Shown: positions 51,137-60,242, numbered from the stretch's first letter. The stretch is 64,000 nucleotides of DNA from Streptomyces pluripotens (GCF_000802245.2 NZ_CP021080.1:1984001-2048000), one strand, 5' to 3'. Translations and numbers: made by a program. Notes: generated by a model from the sequence alone, not told the origin.

Positions 51137-52237
51137 GTGAGCTTCGAACTCGGCATCGACGACCTGAACGACCTCGCACGCGGCGCTGCCGTCCTCGGCA
51201 CCGGAGGGGGCGGTGACCCCCACGTCGGCCGTTTGATGGTGGAGAACGTCATGCGCTCCACCGGCCCCATCACGATCGTCGACATCGACGAGATCGACGA
51301 CGACGACTTCATCGTGCCGATCGCCCAGATGGGAGCGCCGACGGTAGCCGTGGAGAAGATGCCAGCGGGAACCGAGCCCGTTGCCGCACTGCGCGCCGTC
51401 GAACGCCATCTCGGGCGCACCGCGACGGCGACGATCCCGGTGGAGTGCGGCGGGATCAACTCGATGATCCCGCTGCTGGTCGCCTGTCAGACCGGACTGC
51501 CGGTGGTCGACGGTGACGGCATGGGCCGGGCCTTCCCCGAACTCCAGATGAAGACCTTCGCCGCCTACGGCGTCCCCGGATCGCCGATGGCCCTGGTCGG
51601 GGAGCGAGGGGAGACCATCGTCGTGGACACCGGCAGCGACGACAAGCGAATGGAGTGGCTGGCGCGCGGCATCACCATGCGCCTGGGCGGCGCCGCCCTC
51701 ATTGCTGAGTTCACGATGACGGGAGCACAGGTGCGGCGCACCGCGATCCGCCGCACGCTGACCCTCGCACTGCGCATCGGTCGCACGCTTCGGGAGGCAC
51801 GTGAGGCGCACGAACCGCCGGTGACCGCGCTGGCCAGGACCATCGCCGGCACCGACTACCGCCACCTGCGGGTGCTCTTCACCGGCAAGGTCACCGACGT
51901 GGAACGCAGGACCGACGGAGGGTTCGCCCAGGGCCGCGCAACGTTCGCGAGCTTCGAAAGCAAGTCCGAGCTCCGTCTGACGTTCCGGAACGAATTCCTG
52001 ATCGGCGAGGTCGACGGCGAGGTCGTCTGCACCGTACCGGACCTGATCTGTGTGCTCGACGCCGACAACTGCGAGCCGATCACCACCGAGGGCTTGGCTT
52101 ACGGCCAACGGGCCACCGTGCTCGGCATCGGGACGCCGCCGGTGATGCGGACTCCGGAGGCCTTGGCCGCGTTCGGACCCCAGGCTTTCGGGTTCACAGA
52201 GAGTTTCCAGCCGGTCGAGGAGCGGATTCCCTGCTGA
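51137..52237 (+). CDS. DUF917 family protein (S-methyl-thiohydantoin desulfurase-like), copy 1
   Basis: A 366-residue protein with the DUF917 hallmarks: N-terminal LARGAAVLGTGGGGDPHVGR, VECGGINSMIPL, GLPVVDGDGMGRAFPELQM (about residues 120-138) and a C-terminal beta domain (FRNEFLIGEVDGEVVCTVPDL). Part of this family has been renamed for S-methyl-thiohydantoin desulfurase activity, which produces a hydantoin from a thiohydantoin derivative; that fits a hydantoinase-type neighbour, but activity here is an inference. GTG 51137 follows AGAGGA, 34 bp after the preceding stop. Confidence 0.88.
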   Translation: MSFELGIDDLNDLARGAAVLGTGGGGDPHVGRLMVENVMRSTGPITIVDIDEIDDDDFIVPIAQMGAPTVAVEKMPAGTEPVAALRAVERHLGRTATATIPVECGGINSMIPLLVACQTGLPVVDGDGMGRAFPELQMKTFAAYGVPGSPMALVGERGETIVVDTGSDDKRMEWLARGITMRLGGAALIAEFTMTGAQVRRTAIRRTLTLALRIGRTLREAREAHEPPVTALARTIAGTDYRHLRVLFTGKVTDVERRTDGGFAQGRATFASFESKSELRLTFRNEFLIGEVDGEVVCTVPDLICVLDADNCEPITTEGLAYGQRATVLGIGTPPVMRTPEALAAFGPQAFGFTESFQPVEERIPC

Positions 52238-52337
52238 TTCAGTGACCCGATCTGGCGTACCTCCTGACAGCGCCACTGGTCACTCCACGAGCGTAGTGTG
52301 GAGAGGCCGAGACCGGTTCGGACCACGAGGTCGTCGG

Positions 52338-53393
52338 GTGGAGGCGGAGCAATTGGCCGAAGTGGACAGGGACTCCATCCCCGCACTGGAATGGGGTACG
52401 ACCTTGCTCGGGTCCGGCGGCGGAGGGCCCGCGTCGCTTGCTGCGAGCTGGCTGGCGCACAGCGTGACCGAACACGGGCCGGTCCGGCTGCTGCAAGCAC
52501 AGGACTTGCCCCCGCGGGCATCCGTGCTGCCGATCGGCATCGTCGGCTCCACCCAGGCACTGGCGGAGAAGCTGCCTTCGGGCGCCGAGTTCCGGGCGGC
52601 CGCCGACGAGATCGGCACAGTAGTCGGCCCCCCGGCCGCCGTTATGCCGATGGAGATCGCCGGGGTCAACGGCGTCGCGATGTTCGCGGCAGCCGCCTCG
52701 CTGGGCTTTGACGTCGTCGACGCGGATCTCACGGGCCGCGCCCTGCCGCGTCTGGATCAGCTCAGCATCGCCGCTGCCGGACGGTCGCTCACCCCGATGG
52801 CGTTCTCGGGGGCAGGCGGGCTTCGTGGCCTGATCGACGGAGTGGGAGCCGTGGGCCTGGAGCGGCTCGTCCGGACGATGCTCGCCGGAGCCGGTGGATG
52901 GCTGGCCGTCGCGTTCAATCCCATCCCCGCCGGGAAGTTGCAGGAGACAACGATCGTCGGCTCGGCGGGGCACGCCCTCGCACTGGGGCACCAGTGGATG
53001 GGGCGGGGTGCGGGGGCGGCCGGCGACGTCCTCGCCGAGGGCCGCGTGGAGCATGTGATGCGCCAGGATCCGCAGACGTCCAGAAGGCACGGTGCCGTCA
53101 CCGTCGTAGACGACCGCGACGGCGCGGTGCTGCGAGTGGAGATGGAGAACGAGTACCTGTTGGCCGTGCGCGACGGGGTGGTGGTGGCCGGCACCCCGGA
53201 TCCGCTGATTCTGGCGGACAGGCGCACAGGGCGGCCGGTCCAGTGCGACCAAGTGCGCAAGGGCATGGATGTGGCCTGCGTCCGGCTCCCCGGGTTCGAC
53301 TTCTGGTGGCGTTCGGAGCACGTGGAGCTGGTGGGGCCGCGGGCTTTCGGCCTCGACCACGAACCAGTCCGATTTGACGCGGGGACAGTATGA
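52338..53393 (+). CDS. DUF917 family protein, copy 2
   Basis: A 351-residue divergent paralogue of its upstream neighbour. It keeps LEWGTTLLGSGGGGPASLAA, MPMEIAGVNGVAMFAAAA, FDVVDADLTGRALPRLDQL and the C-terminal ENEYLLAVRDGVVVAGTPDPL. The pair may form a hetero-oligomer, or one may have lost activity; acidic residues in the GDGMGR/DLTGR region differ between copies. GTG 52338 gives the family-like N-terminus; GTG 52242, 4 bp after the previous stop, would add 32 residues. The stop overlaps the ATG of the PucR gene. Confidence 0.84.
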   Translation: MEAEQLAEVDRDSIPALEWGTTLLGSGGGGPASLAASWLAHSVTEHGPVRLLQAQDLPPRASVLPIGIVGSTQALAEKLPSGAEFRAAADEIGTVVGPPAAVMPMEIAGVNGVAMFAAAASLGFDVVDADLTGRALPRLDQLSIAAAGRSLTPMAFSGAGGLRGLIDGVGAVGLERLVRTMLAGAGGWLAVAFNPIPAGKLQETTIVGSAGHALALGHQWMGRGAGAAGDVLAEGRVEHVMRQDPQTSRRHGAVTVVDDRDGAVLRVEMENEYLLAVRDGVVVAGTPDPLILADRRTGRPVQCDQVRKGMDVACVRLPGFDFWWRSEHVELVGPRAFGLDHEPVRFDAGTV

Positions 53394-54907
53394 CTTCTCT
53401 GACGGTCGCCGGCCTGTGCCTGCATCCTTCCTGGTCGAACGTTCGCCCCTTGGCCGGGGACGCGTACCTCGAAGCGGAGATCACCGACGTCCGGCTCGTT
53501 CACGGGTTCCGCGGCCGACCGGGCAGAGGCTCGCTCGTCGTGGCCGTCGATGCCGACGACGTGTCGGACTGGAGGATCGATGTACTTCTCCGCAAGGCCT
53601 CCGACGCGGGTGCTGCGGGCCTGTTGCTTCCGACCGCCTCACCGTTGCTACCCACGACCGTCCTGCTGGCCGACCGGCTGGCCGTCGCCGTCGTCGGGAG
53701 CAGGGGAAGCGCTGTCATGGACCTGGCCATAGCAGCGCAGGAACAGCTGGTAGCACCGGACATCGAGCGGATGCGCTTCGTCCTCGCCGCCCATCACACC
53801 GTCGCACAGCAGCAGCGGGCGCCCGAGGAACTCGCGAAGACCGTGTCCCACCTTCTCGGGTCCGATGTCGCGGTCCTCGACCGCAGCGGCGCATCGATCG
53901 CGGGTGCCCCGCTGGCCCTGCCCGGGTTCGACCCCCACCCGCCTGTGCCACGCCGCGACCGGGACGGAACCGCCGTCACCCTGATCGTGCCGGTGCCCTC
54001 TGCATTCGGGACAGCCGCCGACCTCTGGCTCGCCACGGTGATCGAGCACCAGGACCCCGCATGGGAGCGGACGGTTCAGGATGTACTCACGGTGGCGGTT
54101 ACCGGCCTGCAGCGGTGGCATGCGACACGACGCACCGAACTGGAGCGTGAGGCGCGCCTGCGGACCTCACTGCTCGCCGAGCTGTTGCGCCTGGAGGCGG
54201 AGCCCTCACCCGGGCTGAGGCGTCGGCTCATCGAGATGGGCTGGCGACTCGACGGCCAGCATGTGGGGGTACGCATCGGTGTGGCGGAGGAAGTCGACGT
54301 CCTCGCCCTCAGCGACAAGGTGCATGCCGCCATGCACGCGGAGAATTTGGATGCACAGGTCGTCGAGGGGGCCGACGGCTGGTCGGCGTGGGTGACGCTG
54401 GACCGCGAGCCGAGCCGGACCGACATCGGGGCACTCGTGTCCGCTCTACGCCAAGTACAGCGCAGGCTGAACCGGTTCGTGACCTCGCACGTGGGAGTCG
54501 GCCGGGCACACGGCGGGGCAGAGGGACTCGCCCTCTCTCTGGGGGAGGCGGCCGACGCCGCACGTCTGGCGCGCAGCCGACGGGAAGTCGGCCGGTTCCT
54601 GCACATAGACCGGCTCGGTTTCGCCCAGCTGTTGCTGGCCTGGACCCGCACCGACACCTTCGAGCCGGCCGCGCGGGAGCTTCTGGCGCCACTGATGGAT
54701 CAACCAGGCGATCTCATTACCACCGTCTCGGCCTATCTGGACGCCGAATCACGGCTCACCGAGACAGCAGCGGTGCTCGGGGTGCACCGCAATACGGTGG
54801 CCGCCAGGATCGCGAGAATCGAGCAGGTCCTCGGCCTGGACTTGGCCAACGCCGACGAACGCCTCGCACTGCATCTGGCCTGCCGTGCGCGCCTGAGCCT
54901 CGACTGA
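53390..54907 (+). CDS. PucR-family transcriptional regulator
   Basis: A 505-residue regulator: an N-terminal PucR-type domain (about residues 1-125), a middle GGDEF-like/PucR region, and a C-terminal helix-turn-helix (about 455-490: LTETAAVLGVHRNTVAARIA, then RIEQVLGLDL). PucR-type proteins activate catabolic genes for purines, amino acids or similar nitrogen compounds in response to substrate. ATGA overlap with the second DUF917 gene shows it is co-translated with the operon it probably controls, and it may also act on the divergent OPT gene. Confidence 0.9.
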   Translation: MTSLTVAGLCLHPSWSNVRPLAGDAYLEAEITDVRLVHGFRGRPGRGSLVVAVDADDVSDWRIDVLLRKASDAGAAGLLLPTASPLLPTTVLLADRLAVAVVGSRGSAVMDLAIAAQEQLVAPDIERMRFVLAAHHTVAQQQRAPEELAKTVSHLLGSDVAVLDRSGASIAGAPLALPGFDPHPPVPRRDRDGTAVTLIVPVPSAFGTAADLWLATVIEHQDPAWERTVQDVLTVAVTGLQRWHATRRTELEREARLRTSLLAELLRLEAEPSPGLRRRLIEMGWRLDGQHVGVRIGVAEEVDVLALSDKVHAAMHAENLDAQVVEGADGWSAWVTLDREPSRTDIGALVSALRQVQRRLNRFVTSHVGVGRAHGGAEGLALSLGEAADAARLARSRREVGRFLHIDRLGFAQLLLAWTRTDTFEPAARELLAPLMDQPGDLITTVSAYLDAESRLTETAAVLGVHRNTVAARIARIEQVLGLDLANADERLALHLACRARLSLD

Positions 54908-55032
54908 ACGGTGTGCTGTGTGCCCACTGGCTCCCCTCGGAGGCAGCACGCTGCCCATGCCCCTTCGGCCTCCCTCCTGAGAGGCTTCGTCCCACGAGGG
55001 AAGCCACCGAGGGGGATGGCCGAGGAGGGGCC

Positions 55033-55545
55033 ATGAGGTATCACCGATCTCAGTTCGTCGAGGCCGCCGCGCCCCTGGTCCGTCCCAGGCTTCCCGACGG
55101 GGCTCCGGCGGTCCGGACCGCTCTCCCCGGCGAGCCGGCCCCGGAGCCCACCTGCCAGGCACTGCTTGCGCTGCCGGCCGCCGAAGACCAGGTACACCGC
55201 ACCCGGGATTTCACCTCGCGTGTGCTGGACCACTGGTGCGTGGCCTCCGACGACCGGGAGTCCGCCGTGCTGATCGTCAGCGAACTCGCGGCCAACGCCG
55301 CACGCCACGGCCGCTCTGAAATGACCCTCAGGCTGGCCCTGCGCCGACCGGTCCTCAACATCTCGGTCGTCGACACCGGACGGCCCCGCCCCACCGGTTC
55401 GTCGACGGAATGCGCCGACCCCGACGAGCACGGCCGCGGACTGCGCATCGTCGAGGCTCTCGCGCACTGGTTCGACATCTACGAGACGGACGACAGCGGC
55501 TTCCAGGTGGATGTCGATCTCCTCGTGGCCGATCCGGAGTCCTGA
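55033..55545 (+). CDS. ATP-binding anti-sigma-factor-like protein (HATPase_c)
   Basis: A 170-residue GHKL-fold protein. The N box is SELAANAARHG (about residues 88-98), the G1 box VVDTGRPRP and the G2 box EHGRGLRIVEAL. There is no phospho-acceptor histidine domain or membrane segment, so this is an RsbW/SpoIIAB-type anti-sigma kinase-like protein, of which Streptomyces have dozens. The first 45 residues are Pro/Ala-rich and variable. ATG 55033 follows GAGGAGGGG. No sigma factor or antagonist is adjacent. Confidence 0.88.
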   Translation: MRYHRSQFVEAAAPLVRPRLPDGAPAVRTALPGEPAPEPTCQALLALPAAEDQVHRTRDFTSRVLDHWCVASDDRESAVLIVSELAANAARHGRSEMTLRLALRRPVLNISVVDTGRPRPTGSSTECADPDEHGRGLRIVEALAHWFDIYETDDSGFQVDVDLLVADPES

Positions 55546-55743
55546 ACACCTGTCAGCGATGGCAGCAGCCGCACTTTCTCATCGCGTTGAAGCAATCCCG
55601 GCCCGGTACGGCTCATCGCCCCCGAAAAGCCCACCAGGACGGCCGCCAGCGCCCAGCTGGCACCAGCAGTCCCTTCAAGGGGGTGCACCAATGCGCGTGC
55701 ACTCACCAGTGTTAGCCGGAACCACTCACGAGGAGCCTCTCAC

Positions 55744-56868
55744 GTGACCGCCACCACGCCCGCCTCCCGCGCGGCCCAAATCCTCTCCCGCCCGATCACT
55801 CTCAACGGCCTCACCGTCACCAACCGGATCGTGATGGCCCCGATGACCCGCATGTTCTCTCCGGGCGGCATTCCCGGTGAAGACGTGCGCTCGTACTACG
55901 CGCGCCGTGCCGCCGCCGGAGTGGGCCTGATCGTCACCGAGGGCACGTACGTGGGCCACGAATCGGCCGGGCAGAGCGACCGCGTGCCCCGGTTCCACGG
56001 CAAGGAGCAGCTGGCGGGCTGGGCGAGGGTCGCCGAGGACGTGCACGCGGCGGGCGGCGCGATCGTCCCGCAGCTGTGGCACATCGGGATGGTCCGCAAG
56101 CAGGGCGACCCCCCTTTCCCGGACGCTCCCGCCATCGGCCCGTCCGGCCTTGTCACCGAGGGAACCAAGCCCACTGGCAAGGCCATGACCCGGCAAGACC
56201 TGGATGACGTCGCCGCCGCGTTCGCTGAGGCCGCTGCCGCCGCGGAGCACGTCGGTTTCGACGGCGTGGAGATCCACGGTGCCCACGGCTTCCTGATCGA
56301 CCAGTTCCTGTGGGCGGGCACCAACCGCCGCACGGACGTGTACGGCGGTGACGCGGTGGCCCGCACCCGGTTCGCGGCGGAGATCGTCGTGGCGATCCGT
56401 GAGGCGGTGTCCCCCGACTTCCCGGTCTTCTTCCGCTACTCGCAGTGGAAGAGGCAGGACTACGGCGCCCGCCTCGCAGAGACTCCCGAGGAGTTGAAGG
56501 CCATCCTGACCCCGCTCGCCGCGGCCGGTGTGGACGTCTTCCACGCCTCCACCCGCCGCTACTGGCTCCCCGAGTTCGAGGGCTCCGACCTCAACCTCGC
56601 GGGATGGACGAAGGAACTCACCGGCAAGCCGGTCATCACCGTCGGATCCGTCGGCCTCGACGGCGACTTCATCAAGGCGTTCCATGGCGAGGGCGCACCG
56701 GTGGGCAGCCTCGACAACCTCCTGGACCGCCTGGAGCGCGACGAGTTCGACTTGGTCGCCGTCGGACGCGCCCTGCTCCAGGACCCGCAGTGGGCGGCCA
56801 AGGTCCTCGCCGACCGCCACGACGGGCTGAAGCCGTACGACGCGGCGGCCTTGAAGACGCTGACCTGA
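55744..56868 (+). CDS. Old yellow enzyme family NADH:flavin oxidoreductase
   Basis: A 374-residue FMN-dependent ene-reductase of TIM-barrel type. Typical features are NRIVMAPMTR (FMN-contacting), WHIGMVRK (WH(I/V)G element), DGVEIHGAHGFLIDQFLW (substrate His/His or His/Asn pair) and VAVGRALLQDPQW at the C-terminal phosphate site. It reduces activated C=C bonds with NAD(P)H. GTG 55744 was used, with AGGAG upstream. It appears monocistronic and is followed by a pseudogene region. Confidence 0.92.
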   Translation: MTATTPASRAAQILSRPITLNGLTVTNRIVMAPMTRMFSPGGIPGEDVRSYYARRAAAGVGLIVTEGTYVGHESAGQSDRVPRFHGKEQLAGWARVAEDVHAAGGAIVPQLWHIGMVRKQGDPPFPDAPAIGPSGLVTEGTKPTGKAMTRQDLDDVAAAFAEAAAAAEHVGFDGVEIHGAHGFLIDQFLWAGTNRRTDVYGGDAVARTRFAAEIVVAIREAVSPDFPVFFRYSQWKRQDYGARLAETPEELKAILTPLAAAGVDVFHASTRRYWLPEFEGSDLNLAGWTKELTGKPVITVGSVGLDGDFIKAFHGEGAPVGSLDNLLDRLERDEFDLVAVGRALLQDPQWAAKVLADRHDGLKPYDAAALKTLT

Positions 56869-57142
56869 GCTCGATTGCCCGGCTCGGCGACCACGAGCGG
56901 GTCTGTACGGTGAGCGGCCCTGTCTCACTTTCGGTGGTAACAGAAGGTGACACCCGATACTTGTGGTGATTTACCCAGCTCAGGCTGCAGGTCGACACCT
57001 GGGCTATGAGTTCGCCACAGGCAGGGAACGGGATCCTGGGTGGGCGCCCGCGCGGCTCAACCAGGCATTCTTCTCGTGACTTTCCGTCACCACCGAATGT
57101 GAGCCAGGGCCGTTCGCTACACAGACCCCACTGTACGGGGGA

Positions 57143-57878
57143 GTGATCATCCTCGGCTTCTACGGCGTCTACTTCCTCCTGGACCTGCCCCTGGTACGAC
57201 TGCGGGGCCCGGACGCTCGCGATCATCGCGGCCGCCCTCGCCCTCGTCACACCACAGCTGGCGTTCGCCCTGAACTCGCTGCTGACCGAGCCGATCCAGC
57301 CGAGCATCAACGCCTACGACCCGCTCCACCACCTCAGCGACGTGGGAGTACTCGATCTGCTGCTCACCGGCTTCTACCCGGCGCTCACGTGGATGCCGGT
57401 CGTGATCGCCGGTATGGCGCTGGCCCGCCTCGACCTATCCTCCGGCCCAGTCCAGCGGCGCCTTGCCGCGCTCGGCGCCGCCCTCACCGTGACCGCGTAC
57501 GGCATGTCCTTGCTGCTGGCAGGCAAGGACGCATTGAGGAGCCTCGCGGAAGGCGGGCCGTCGTCCGGCGGCTCCGAGTCGATGCCCCCGACGGCGAGTC
57601 GCTCCCCGATATGCCGACGTCGTTGCTCTTGACGGCCGGGTCGCACAGCGACACCACGTTCGACATCATCGGCAGTGGGAGTCGCGATCCTCGTGATCGC
57701 CGGTGCGACGGTGGCGATGGACCGCCTGCCGCGACTGCACCGCCTGGCGAAACCGGTCATCGCCGTGGGCACCATGTCCCTTACCGCCTATGTCGGCCAC
57801 TTCGTCGCACAGTCCACGCTGCCCATGCCCACCGGGACCCGCGCCCTGCGCCGGACGAGGGATCCAGCGCCTTCCTAG
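57143..57878 (+). pseudogene. Frameshifted, truncated DUF418-type membrane protein
   Basis: Segments of one DUF418/acyltransferase-like membrane protein occur in order but in alternating frames: ILGFYGVYFLLDLPLVRL in one frame (to about 57208), then RTLAIIAAALALVTPQLAFA through YPALTWMPVVIAGMALARLD in the next (to about 57630). LLLTAGSHSDTTFDIIGS follows back in the first (about 57615-57675), then VGVAILVIAG and GTMSLTAYVGHFVAQST in the second. Three frame changes plus a missing N-terminus and shortened C-terminus show it is dead. The family is usually about 380-420 residues. Confidence 0.8.
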
Positions 57879-57993
57879 ACGAAGCCCCCGAGGGAGCGGG
57901 CCCTTCCCGTACGGCACGAGCAGCGAGGCCGGCTTTGCGGTTCAGGTCCCGCGCGAGCAGGCGTCTTCATCACTGATCCATATATAAGAGATC

Positions 57994-58032
57994 TTGTATC
58001 TTGGTATACTCTAGTTGATACACAAAGGAGGG
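57994..58032 (+). promoter_or_regulatory. AT-rich promoter/operator of the vapBC operon
   Basis: A near-consensus -10 TATACT (58005-58010) lies 27 bp before the vapB ATG, with AAAGGAGGG (58024-58032) as ribosome-binding site. TTGTATC (57994-58000) and GATACACAA (58017-58025) form an imperfect inverted repeat around it, a likely VapB(C) operator for autoregulation. The 57980-58025 segment is far more AT-rich than anything else nearby. Confidence 0.6.
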
Positions 58033-58037
58033 CGCCC

Positions 58038-58295
58038 ATGAGTCGTACCGTGATCGACCTCGACGACGAGGCCCTAGAAGAAGCGGCCAAGGAACTCGGC
58101 ACCACCACCAAGCGCGAGACCATCAACACCGCCCTGCGGGAAGTCACGGCCCGTTACCGGCGTCTGCGCGCACTCGACGAAGCCCGCGAGCTGGTGACCG
58201 ACGGCGCGCTGGACATGGACCTCCTCCTGGACAAGAGCAAGTACCGGCCCACGAGCACAGCCGACGCCACCCCCGACACCGGAGCGCATGAGTGA
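58038..58295 (+). CDS. vapB: VapB-type antitoxin
   Basis: An 85-residue antitoxin. The N-terminal ribbon-helix-helix DNA-binding segment is SRTVIDLDDEALEEAAKELG followed by TTTKRETINTALREV, and the C-terminal half (DMDLLLDKSKYRP) would thread into the toxin active site. ATG 58038 has a strong AAAGGAGGG. Its stop overlaps the toxin's GTG by 4 bp, ensuring coupled translation. The pair binds its own promoter in known systems. Confidence 0.88.
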   Translation: MSRTVIDLDDEALEEAAKELGTTTKRETINTALREVTARYRRLRALDEARELVTDGALDMDLLLDKSKYRPTSTADATPDTGAHE

Positions 58296-58705
58296 CCGTC
58301 GCCGATTACCTCATCGACACCTCCGCGCTCGCCCGCGTCCTGCTCCGCCAGAACACGGCCGACTGGGATGACAGGATCGGCGCCGGCCTCGTCGCAATCT
58401 GCGACATCACCGAACTGGAGGTCCTCTACTCAGCCCGTTCGGCCGCAGACCGTACGCGTTTGAAGGCGGCGCTCGACGCCCACTACGTCTGGTGCCCCAT
58501 GCCGGACGGCGTCTACCGCCGCTCCCGCGTCGTCCAGGAACAGCTGACCGCCAAGGGTGAGCACCGCAGCGCGGGCCCCGTCGACCTCCTGGTGGCTGCC
58601 GCCGCCGAGGAAGCGGGGCTCACACTGCTCCACTGCGACCACGACTTCGACACCATCGCCCGCACCACGGGGCAGCCGGTCCGCACGATGGACCTCAGGC
58701 AGTAG
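58292..58705 (+). CDS. vapC: VapC-type PIN-domain toxin
   Basis: A 137-residue PIN ribonuclease. The acidic metal-binding residues are visible: Asp9 (YLIDTSAL), Glu in ITELEVLYSAR (about residue 41), Asp in GPVDLLVAAAA (about 97) and Asp in HCDHDFD (about 115). VapC toxins cleave tRNA or rRNA when freed from VapB. All residues are intact, so the toxin is probably active. GTG 58292 overlaps vapB. Confidence 0.9.
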   Translation: MTVADYLIDTSALARVLLRQNTADWDDRIGAGLVAICDITELEVLYSARSAADRTRLKAALDAHYVWCPMPDGVYRRSRVVQEQLTAKGEHRSAGPVDLLVAAAAEEAGLTLLHCDHDFDTIARTTGQPVRTMDLRQ

Positions 58706-59210
58706 AGCCTCCACAGCCGCGCAGTCGGCGACGAGGCACAGGGTGGCCCCATGGCAACGGCCTGTCGAGAACTCAGCCGAAGCCCGGGCGCCCGAGCCAC
58801 GGGAATGACCGGCCGACCGGGAACTCACCCACGGCCCGTACCGTTCGTCAACCGTGCTCGCGACCCCTTGCTCTCGGTCCCGGGTGGCCGAGGACGGGCA
58901 CCTCGGATACGCGCCAGGCACCCATGGCACTGGGCCCGCACCGTACACCCTGCCCTGAGGTGACCTCGAAGGCAGACTTCGCGGTACCCGCGTCCTCACA
59001 GCGTCCTCAATTACGCCTCCGGCTCTTCGCCGAGGCCGCTCCTGGGCTCTTCCCCCACCACGCTCCGGCGCGTTCACGCAGGTCAGCGCAACGCCTACTC
59101 CCATACGTCAACTCGCCGCCGAACTCACGAGCAGCGGATTCGGTCCGATGAGGCCGAGTTGACGTTCCGACACCTCAGAAAAGGCGTTTCCGCAGGTCAC
59201 GGCCCTGTAC
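58706..59210. other. Gene-free stretch between vapC and the tRNA fragment
   Basis: About 500 bp. No frame has consistent codon bias or a recognised domain, and no terminator-quality hairpin was seen directly after vapC. Probably decayed sequence at an insertion hot spot. Confidence 0.4.
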
Positions 59211-59259
59211 TGGTGGGGCGGGTGGGACTCGAACCCACGGCCGACGGATTATGAGTCCG
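59211..59259 (-). other. 3' fragment of a tRNA-Met(CAT) gene, candidate integration (att) site
   Basis: Read on the minus strand the 49 bp hold most of the anticodon arm (CGGACTCATAATCCG, anticodon CAT), the variable loop, the T arm GTGGG-TTCGAGT-CCCAC, the acceptor 3' strand CCGCCCC and an encoded ACCA end. The 5' half is missing: upstream sequence gives no D arm and no GGGGCGG acceptor strand. Tyrosine-recombinase elements regenerate the tRNA at one end and leave exactly such a 3' copy at the other. From the orientation the element would extend to the right of this site. Confidence 0.75.
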
Positions 59260-59507
59260 ATCGAGGACGATCCGGAGGGTGCCACCGGATGATCCACTCT
59301 GCCGTTCTGGCTGGTCACGACCCACGCGCGCCGCCCCGATATGACGCCCTCTGCCGCCTCATTCTGGTGCGTCCGTTCCCATCGGGTTCCCAACCCGTTC
59401 TCAGGATGCACCATCGCTGAGCAGCCATGATGCGGCGCCGCCCTGGCCTCGGCGGCGCCGCTCGGCCACCCTGAGGCCGCGACACCCCGCTATGCGATCA
59501 TCTGCCA
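59260..59507. other. Junction region next to the tRNA fragment
   Basis: About 250 bp. A leftward frame (59414 to 59175) reads GLGTRWERTHQNEAAEG and then runs through the tRNA fragment as RRPWVRVPPAPP. Such read-through tails are common for genes ending at att sites, but no integrase catalytic residues are present, so at most it is a C-terminal scrap. Confidence 0.3.
59270..59290. repeat. Inverted repeat next to the tRNA fragment
   Basis: ATCCGG (59270-59275) and CCGGAT (59285-59290) are perfect inverted copies with a 9-bp spacer, 11 bp from the end of the tRNA homology on the presumed element side. It may be an integrase arm or core site. Confidence 0.35.
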
Positions 59508-60203
59508 ATGCTGAAGATCGCAGGTTACGAAGACGTCCCGCTGGTGGACGGTTCGAGGTTCCTCGACCTGCCTCTCTTCTGGCCGTGCCACCTCGGCTCA
59601 AGCCTGTGGGGCGAGGAAGCGCAGGCCATCGCCTTCGGCCCCGACTGGGACGACGCTCAAGAGCTGTACAAGACACTCTCGTGCCCCGATGAGTGGCCAG
59701 CGTTCACCGTGCACCTGCACTCCGGGTACGCGCTCCACGTCATCTATCGCAACTTGGAAGGCGAACACGGCATCGACTACCTGCTCTCCCACCCTGCCTG
59801 GACGGAAGCCGTCACACTCGCCACCGACGATGGTCACTTCATGGGACCCGGCCTGTCCTGGCCTGAGCTGGAAGCCTCGGCCGACCAGGGCTCCACATCC
59901 GGGGTTACCGACCCCAACGCCCGCCTGCTACTCCTCTTCCCCATGCTTGGGGATGCCGACGTCCCTGAAGCCGCGGTGCCCCGCCTCGCCTCAGCACTGG
60001 CGGAACTCACGATCGTCGAGGACACCGCCGAGGTCGCGCGCGTGCTCCTCGAAAATCAAGGCCAATGGACTCCGGCGAGCTGGCGCGAAGCCGATGGCAC
60101 CTGGATCTGCGACGGCTCACACAGTTTCCGCAACCCTGAGAACCACTTCGCGCTGCCCGCTCCACGGCTGGCCGCAGCCAGCAGCGCACTACTCAGGAGG
60201 TAA
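59508..60203 (+). CDS. Protein of unknown function, 231 aa
   Basis: I do not recognise this protein. It is soluble and acidic, with a W-rich N-terminal half (FWPCHLGSSLWGEEAQAIAF, HPAWTEAVTLATDDGHFMGP) and a helical C-terminal half ending ALPAPRLAAASSALLRR. It has no signal or membrane segment. GATCAT ends 6 nt before the ATG, a possible leaderless start. It is the first gene on the element side of the tRNA fragment; neighbours on islands of this type are often immunity or defence-related, but nothing here proves that. Confidence 0.65.
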   Translation: MLKIAGYEDVPLVDGSRFLDLPLFWPCHLGSSLWGEEAQAIAFGPDWDDAQELYKTLSCPDEWPAFTVHLHSGYALHVIYRNLEGEHGIDYLLSHPAWTEAVTLATDDGHFMGPGLSWPELEASADQGSTSGVTDPNARLLLLFPMLGDADVPEAAVPRLASALAELTIVEDTAEVARVLLENQGQWTPASWREADGTWICDGSHSFRNPENHFALPAPRLAAASSALLRR

Positions 60204-60242
60204 GTCAGGGCCTGATCGGAAGGCGGCCGGGGCGCCTTCCCG

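Noticed and set aside
59211..59340. An intact tRNA-Met gene, possibly with an intron
   Set aside because: Only the anticodon arm onward is present. No D arm or matching GGGGCGG acceptor strand in the right context was found, and a chance CCGCCCC near 59325 is not followed by D-arm sequence.
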